8,231 bases of DNA, taken from the NCBI GenBank assembly GCA_003217965.1, contig QHNB01000211.1, positions 1 to 8,231 of the forward strand. The letters run 5' to 3'. Made by a program: the position numbers and the translations under genes. Source of the DNA: Verrucomicrobiota bacterium. Lineage in GTDB: Bacteria > Verrucomicrobiota > Verrucomicrobiia > Chthoniobacterales > UBA10450. The notes beneath the pieces are model-generated. The model was not told the DNA's origin, made no database searches, and was given only the letters and a program-made list of their open reading frames with translations. Positions 5,931-8,231 of this stretch are shown piece after piece (the stretch's first letter is position 1; every line of letters begins with the position of its first letter).

Positions 5931-7319
5931 TTACAATGACTTTAAATATTCGATCAGTGCGCTCTTTTCTGAATCGCTCAAGCTGATTTTCAGCGGTTCC
6001 TCGTAATGATCGACAACTTCGCGCAGCGTGGCGAACCGGCCGTCGTGATAGAAGCCGCCCTTCTGGTGCGCCCAAAGACCAGCTAACGGAGCAGTCCGAT
6101 ACTTGTGCGTGGGCGATCTGTCGGCTTGAAAAGAATCCACCCCCACCTCTTCCGGAGTGTGCAAATTATTACCTGGTTCGGTGAAAAGCGGAGGCACGTG
6201 GCACGTGGCGCATTTACCCTTGCCTTCAAAGATTTCCTTGCCGCGAATCGCCGCTGTTGCGTCAAAACTGCCCTTCGGAGGTTTCGGCGCCCCAATAGCA
6301 AGTTGATAGAAATGAAGTGCCGCCAGCTTTGCGGTAATCATGTCGGGACTGCCGCGCGTATTACCGGCACCGCTCTTCGCAGCTACGGGGTATTGGGTAG
6401 CATCACTGAATCTTGCGTCGAAAAACGTGCCTGATCCATGCATCTCGGTCCCAGCAACATAAGCATTCCAATACGGAACCGATCCGAAACCAGTCCAAGT
6501 GTGCAGGTTCACGCCCGCCAGTCCAAAAGCCGGTGGAATCAGTGTGCCTGCTTGCCCGCCATCGGGCCGCATTGCTTTGCCATCTTTGTCGATCTCTGCG
6601 TCGAACCGACCGGGTCCCCAGCTGCTGAGGACCTTCTTCAAAGTCGCTTCATCGACGCCAAGAAGATCGGTGAGCGGCTTTAAGTTCGGAGCGAGCGAAA
6701 CGATCGCGCCAACATTTAAGTCTCGATTTGGCCAACCATCGAGTCGCTTTCCGATACCCGGCGCGAATGAGTCATCTACAGTGGAGTGACAAACGGCGCA
6801 CCGCAAACCCACCGACTTTAAGTTTCCCTTTTGATCAAAAAAGCCTTTGACCCCGACCACCGCGTCCAATTTGAGCAGGGCAACGGTGGTTGCGGGATCT
6901 CCGAGATCAACCTTACCGGCCCTCATTTTAGTTACCAACTCTGTAGGCAACGCGTCCGCATCCACTTTTAACCCGACGGAAAGCGCCGTTTTCGGGCTTA
7001 GCCCGTCTCCCACGCCTCCGTTTTTCTCCCCCGTAATAGCTTTATGAAGCTGAAGCGCATCACCCCAAAACGTCTCACTGCCAAAAGTGTCGAATCGAAA
7101 GATGCGCCTCCCTTCCTCAAGCATCTTTTTCGCATTCGCTTCAATTGCACGGTCGTTTTCCGACAGCTTCTGTGTAGACGCCTTCTGGCTTGCCTTGGCT
7201 TGATCAGCGGCGCGGAGTCGAGCACCAGCCAGTAGGCCCAATGCAATCAGGAAAGCGGCCAGCAGACAGAAAACGAATTTATGAATGACGCGACGCTGGA
7301 AAATTGCAGTTGAGGGCAT
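5931..7319 (-). CDS. Exported diheme c-type cytochrome, cytochrome c peroxidase/MauG-like
   Basis: The product has 462 residues. Residues 14-32 (KFVFCLLAAFLIALGLLAG) form a hydrophobic segment after a basic N-terminus, followed by ARLRAADQA: a Sec signal peptide or an uncleaved membrane anchor. Two heme c sites are seen: C174-AV-C177-H178 and C370-AT-C373-H374. The C-terminal end has YRTAPLAGLW (407-416) and GGFYHDGRFATLREVVDHY (421-439), a pattern typical of bacterial diheme peroxidase/MauG-type proteins where the second heme domain closes. At 462 residues it is longer than classical CcpA (about 320-350), with about 130 extra residues before the first heme and a roughly 190-residue span between the hemes. 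Peroxide reduction or oxidation of a periplasmic substrate is therefore only a family-level guess. The start is ATG 7319, with AAAGGA about 8 bases upstream. It is divergent from the winged-helix regulator, which is a candidate controller. Confidence 0.92.
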   Translation of the reverse strand: MPSTAIFQRRVIHKFVFCLLAAFLIALGLLAGARLRAADQAKASQKASTQKLSENDRAIEANAKKMLEEGRRIFRFDTFGSETFWGDALQLHKAITGEKNGGVGDGLSPKTALSVGLKVDADALPTELVTKMRAGKVDLGDPATTVALLKLDAVVGVKGFFDQKGNLKSVGLRCAVCHSTVDDSFAPGIGKRLDGWPNRDLNVGAIVSLAPNLKPLTDLLGVDEATLKKVLSSWGPGRFDAEIDKDGKAMRPDGGQAGTLIPPAFGLAGVNLHTWTGFGSVPYWNAYVAGTEMHGSGTFFDARFSDATQYPVAAKSGAGNTRGSPDMITAKLAALHFYQLAIGAPKPPKGSFDATAAIRGKEIFEGKGKCATCHVPPLFTEPGNNLHTPEEVGVDSFQADRSPTHKYRTAPLAGLWAHQKGGFYHDGRFATLREVVDHYEEPLKISLSDSEKSALIEYLKSL

Positions 7320-7488
7320 GGTTCATTCCTTTCGCGATTCGGTTAAGCAAGCGTCTTAAGCCACTTTGGGCTCCACTATTCTTTCGACCATGCTGACGGC
7401 ACTGGCCGCAATTAGTCAAGATATTTTTAGGCTTATTGAAGTAAATTGACTTATTCAGTTCTCGCATGAAGAAAGGAAAATCTTGGCT
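7320..7488. promoter_or_regulatory. Divergent promoter region between the cytochrome gene and the regulator
   Basis: This is the only space for promoters of both divergent genes. The centre (7410-7458) is clearly AT-rich against the surroundings. It holds AGTCAA at 7414-7419 and TTGACT at 7446-7451, which are inverted copies and each a -35-like hexamer for its own strand, and CTTATT at 7432-7437 and 7450-7455, direct copies 18 bp apart. No good -10 sits at the right spacing for either hexamer; the rightward one would start transcription almost at the regulator's start codon. The symmetry may instead mark an operator. AAAGGA (7472-7477) is the ribosome binding site of the regulator. Confidence 0.4.
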
Positions 7489-8139
7489 ATGGCAACACGT
7501 CGTATGCAGCGGACGGGATGGAATAAACGATTACTGGCGTCGACGCGCGGCCGAATTCTCGCCCTGCTGCGAACAGAAAATCGCACCGTCAATGATTTAG
7601 CGGCGGCGTTAAGCCTAACGGATAACGCGGTGCGAGCACACTTGCTCAGCTTGGAACGCGATGGGGTTGTGCAGCAGCACGGTACCCGCCGCGGCACGCG
7701 TAAACCGCATGTCACCTACGGCCTGAGTGCAGAAGCGGAACAGATCTTTCCGAAAGCCTATGGTCCCTTGCTGAATCATTTCATTACCGTCCTTTCAAAA
7801 CGGCTCAGTCCTCGCGCGCTCCGAGCTACGATGCGGGAAGTTGGCCGGAATGTGGCTGAAGATCACCTCGATCGATTAAAAGGTCGTAACCGCCGTGAGC
7901 GAATCGAGACAGCCCTGAATTTGTTCCACGAACTCGGTGGCTCTGCCAGACTTGATGAGAATGACGGCAAGCAATTCATCCAGGCTCGAAATGGCTGTCC
8001 CCTTGCGGCGGTAACTGTGAGCCACCAAGAAGCGTGTTTGATCCTCGAATCGCTGCTTTCGAAAATCATTGGGATACAAGCGAAGAAATGCTGCGAGTAC
8101 GGCGAGAGGCCACGTTGCTGTTTCGAATTATCGCGCTGA
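7489..8139 (+). CDS. Winged-helix transcriptional regulator with cysteine-rich C-terminus (SufR/ArsR-like)
   Basis: The 216-residue product (from ATG 7489) begins with a winged helix: TRGRILALLR, then helix-turn-helix TVNDLAAALSLTDNAVRAHL (33-52) and a basic wing QQHGTRRGTRKPHVTYGL (62-79). The middle (about 90-165) is helical and charged. The C-terminus has C170, C183, C201, C202, C210 and C211 in NGCPLAAVTVSHQEAC and CCEYGERPRCCFEL. This arrangement resembles SufR-type repressors and relatives, whose C-terminal cysteines bind an Fe-S cluster or metal, so a redox- or iron-responsive regulator is likely; this is inference from the pattern. A TTG at 7483 is an alternative start with better spacing to AGGAAA (7474-7479). 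Its divergent position suggests that it controls the diheme cytochrome gene, itself, or genes to its right beyond the window. Confidence 0.85.
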   Translation: MATRRMQRTGWNKRLLASTRGRILALLRTENRTVNDLAAALSLTDNAVRAHLLSLERDGVVQQHGTRRGTRKPHVTYGLSAEAEQIFPKAYGPLLNHFITVLSKRLSPRALRATMREVGRNVAEDHLDRLKGRNRRERIETALNLFHELGGSARLDENDGKQFIQARNGCPLAAVTVSHQEACLILESLLSKIIGIQAKKCCEYGERPRCCFELSR

Positions 8140-8164
8140 ACCGCCGGTCTCAGCCGCGGATGAA

Positions 8165-8231
8165 ATGGTGAACGGGATTCTAAGAGAGAATGTGGTCCCA
8201 GCGGTAAGAGGCGGGATTGCGGCCATGTTCC
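8165..8231 (+). CDS. Possible start of a downstream gene, cut by the window end
   Basis: An ATG at 8165 opens a frame MVNGILRENVVPAVRGGIAA that runs to the end without a stop, about 25 bases after the regulator. The frame is also open upstream, through the regulator's end, so the start is uncertain. A GGA four bases before the ATG is a poor ribosome binding site. I do not recognise the protein; 22 codons are too few to be sure it is a gene. Confidence 0.22.
   Translation, partial: MVNGILRENVVPAVRGGIAAMF

Noticed and set aside
7446..7451. TTGACT as the -35 box of the regulator
   Set aside because: At 17 bp spacing the -10 would be AAGAAA, and the transcript would begin almost at the start codon, despite a clear ribosome binding site at 7472-7479.

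Overview
The window (about 53% G+C by eye, a few small gaps between genes) looks like a chromosomal metabolic locus from a Gram-negative-type soil bacterium. A diheme c-type cytochrome with an N-terminal export signal implies a periplasm. The family mix (FAD/Fe-S oxidase, enolase-superfamily enzyme, TPP enzyme, SufR-like regulator) would fit Acidobacteria, Verrucomicrobia or Proteobacteria. I cannot fix the phylum from sequence alone. I see no transposase, tRNA, rRNA or CRISPR array.

Layout. Positions 1-5677 hold a minus-strand gene set that reads right to left: a small sensory-rhodopsin-transducer (ASRT) family protein (5411-5677); a pyruvate-oxidase-like thiamine pyrophosphate enzyme split by a frameshift into two overlapping ORFs (4730-5395 and 3672-4925); a mandelate racemase/muconate lactonizing enzyme (3631-2462); and a large FAD-linked oxidase with Fe-S domains whose start overlaps the previous gene by 26 bases and whose end lies beyond base 1. 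Gaps of 15 and 40 bases, then an overlap, argue for one operon. Positions 5678-5930 are non-coding. Positions 5931-7319 (minus) encode an exported diheme cytochrome of the cytochrome c peroxidase/MauG type. A 160-169 base AT-rich divergent region separates it from a plus-strand winged-helix regulator with a cysteine-rich C-terminus (7489-8139). The last 90 bases may begin another gene.

How the parts may work together (inference). The enolase-superfamily member has the full catalytic set for an acid-sugar dehydratase or racemase. The FAD/Fe-S protein resembles 2-hydroxyacid dehydrogenases that pass electrons to the respiratory chain. The TPP enzyme would decarboxylate or oxidise a 2-oxoacid. 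The ASRT protein belongs to a family proposed to bind small molecules. Together they suggest a catabolic or redox pathway for a hydroxy- or sugar acid, with an ASRT protein and no rhodopsin in view. The substrate cannot be named from the sequence.

Two neighbouring genes look damaged. The TPP gene seems to lack about 20 linker codons and changes frame there. The ASRT gene appears to lack about 30 residues in frame. Either the operon is decaying in this strain or the sequence/assembly has small deletions here.
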